Origin: an uncultured bacterium
Lineage (GTDB): Bacteria > Bacillota_A > Clostridia > Oscillospirales > Oscillospiraceae
Length of the DNA stretch: 5,342 bases
NCBI GenBank assembly: GCA_945917385.1
Contig: CAMEHJ010000100.1
Coordinates: forward strand, 1 to 5,342
Reading direction: 5' to 3'
This document shows positions 5,149-5,342 of the stretch, piece after piece (position 1 is the first letter of the stretch; each line of letters begins with the position of its first letter). A model generated the notes under the pieces. It did no database searches. It saw only the letters and a list, made by a program, of their open reading frames with translations, and had not been told where the DNA came from. Made by a program: the position numbers and the translations under genes.

Positions 5149-5342
5149 ATGCGTAAACAACCGAATGTTTTATTCCTTTTCACAGACCAGCAGCGCTCGG
5201 ACACCATTCATGCCCTGGGGAATGAGCGTATCTGCACCCCGGCCCTTGACGCGCTGGCAGAGGAGGCCGCCGTATTTGAAAACTGTGTGACGCCGGCGCC
5301 GGTATGCGTACCGGCGCGGTTTTCCATGTACAGCGGGCTGTA
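5149..5342 (+). CDS. Cysteine-type sulfatase, N-terminal part (3' truncated by window end)
   Basis: The first 64 codons of an alkaline-phosphatase-superfamily sulfatase that hydrolyses sulfate esters. AAAGGAG (5136-5142) lies 6 bases before ATG 5149. Residues 6-15 (NVLFLFTDQQ) form the first beta strand with a metal-ligand Asp (D13). R27-D34 (RICTPALD) matches the family pattern in which TPNLD/TPALD follows. The active-site signature is CVPARFSMYSG at 53-63, a C-x-P-x-R formylglycine motif with Cys53 as the residue to be converted to formylglycine. There is no signal peptide, so the enzyme probably acts in the cytoplasm, on a substrate brought in by a transporter such as the one upstream. A maturase (anSME or FGE) must be supplied from elsewhere. 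A related phosphonate monoester hydrolase or choline-sulfatase-like enzyme is possible; the C-terminal part needed to tell them apart is outside. Confidence 0.9.
   Translation, partial: MRKQPNVLFLFTDQQRSDTIHALGNERICTPALDALAEEAAVFENCVTPAPVCVPARFSMYSGL

Noticed and set aside
4170..5207. A 345-codon open frame on the minus strand, longer than the kinase gene it overlaps
   Set aside because: It is antisense to the kinase and the sulfatase start, rich in Arg, His and Gln with no recognisable motif, and has no ribosome binding site; the sense strand carries clear family motifs. It is a codon-bias shadow.
1..5342. Mobile elements, CRISPR arrays, tRNA or rRNA genes
   Set aside because: No transposase, direct-repeat array, cloverleaf or rRNA-like stretch was seen; nearly all bases are coding in one direction.

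Overview
The window carries one tightly packed block of genes, all on the + strand, and the evidence points to a single transport-and-catabolism locus. Its content is the 3' part of a substrate-binding protein gene, two different permease genes, two different ABC ATPase genes, a BadF/BadG-type sugar-kinase-like gene, and the first 64 codons of a cysteine-type sulfatase. Base composition is moderately GC-rich (about 55% by eye). Ribosome binding sites are strong and purine-rich (AAAGGAG, AAGGGAG, GAGGAG). Together with the kind of genes present, this fits an anaerobic Firmicute of the class Clostridia, for example a gut Oscillospiraceae or Lachnospiraceae member. That assignment is inference; there is no rRNA or other marker gene in the window.

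Layout: bases 1-948 are the substrate-binding protein (5' end outside the window). Bases 949-1022 are a short spacer with a strong 16-bp hairpin. Bases 1023-1814 and 1823-2599 are two paralogous inner-membrane permeases. Bases 2578-3342 and 3354-4097 are two paralogous ATPases. Bases 4137-5078 are the kinase-like protein. Bases 5079-5148 are a spacer with a hairpin plus T-rich tract that resembles an intrinsic terminator. Base 5149 to the end is the sulfatase start. Gaps inside the transporter are 8 and 11 bases, or an overlap of 22 bases, so permeases and ATPases are almost certainly co-transcribed and translationally coupled.

The transporter belongs to the NitT/TauT (SsuABC/TauABC/NrtABCD) family of importers for nitrate, sulfonates, taurine and related small anions. 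Unlike SsuABC or TauABC, it is fully heteromeric (two permeases, two ATPases). The two ATPases have departed from the ABC consensus in a correlated way. The upstream one has an altered Walker A and lacks the H-loop histidine, while the downstream one has a degenerate signature motif (LSASM). In the usual head-to-tail NBD dimer all three changes fall in the same composite ATP site, leaving the other site fully consensus. This is the pattern of an asymmetric pump with one degenerate site, well described for exporters such as TM287/288, and it is the most interesting signal in the window.

The kinase-like protein (closest in motif layout to N-acetylglucosamine kinase-type BadF/BadG proteins) and the leaderless, apparently cytoplasmic sulfatase suggest a hypothesis: the importer brings in a small sulfated or sulfonated compound, possibly a sulfated (amino) sugar, which is desulfated and phosphorylated inside the cell. 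The substrate cannot be read from the sequence.
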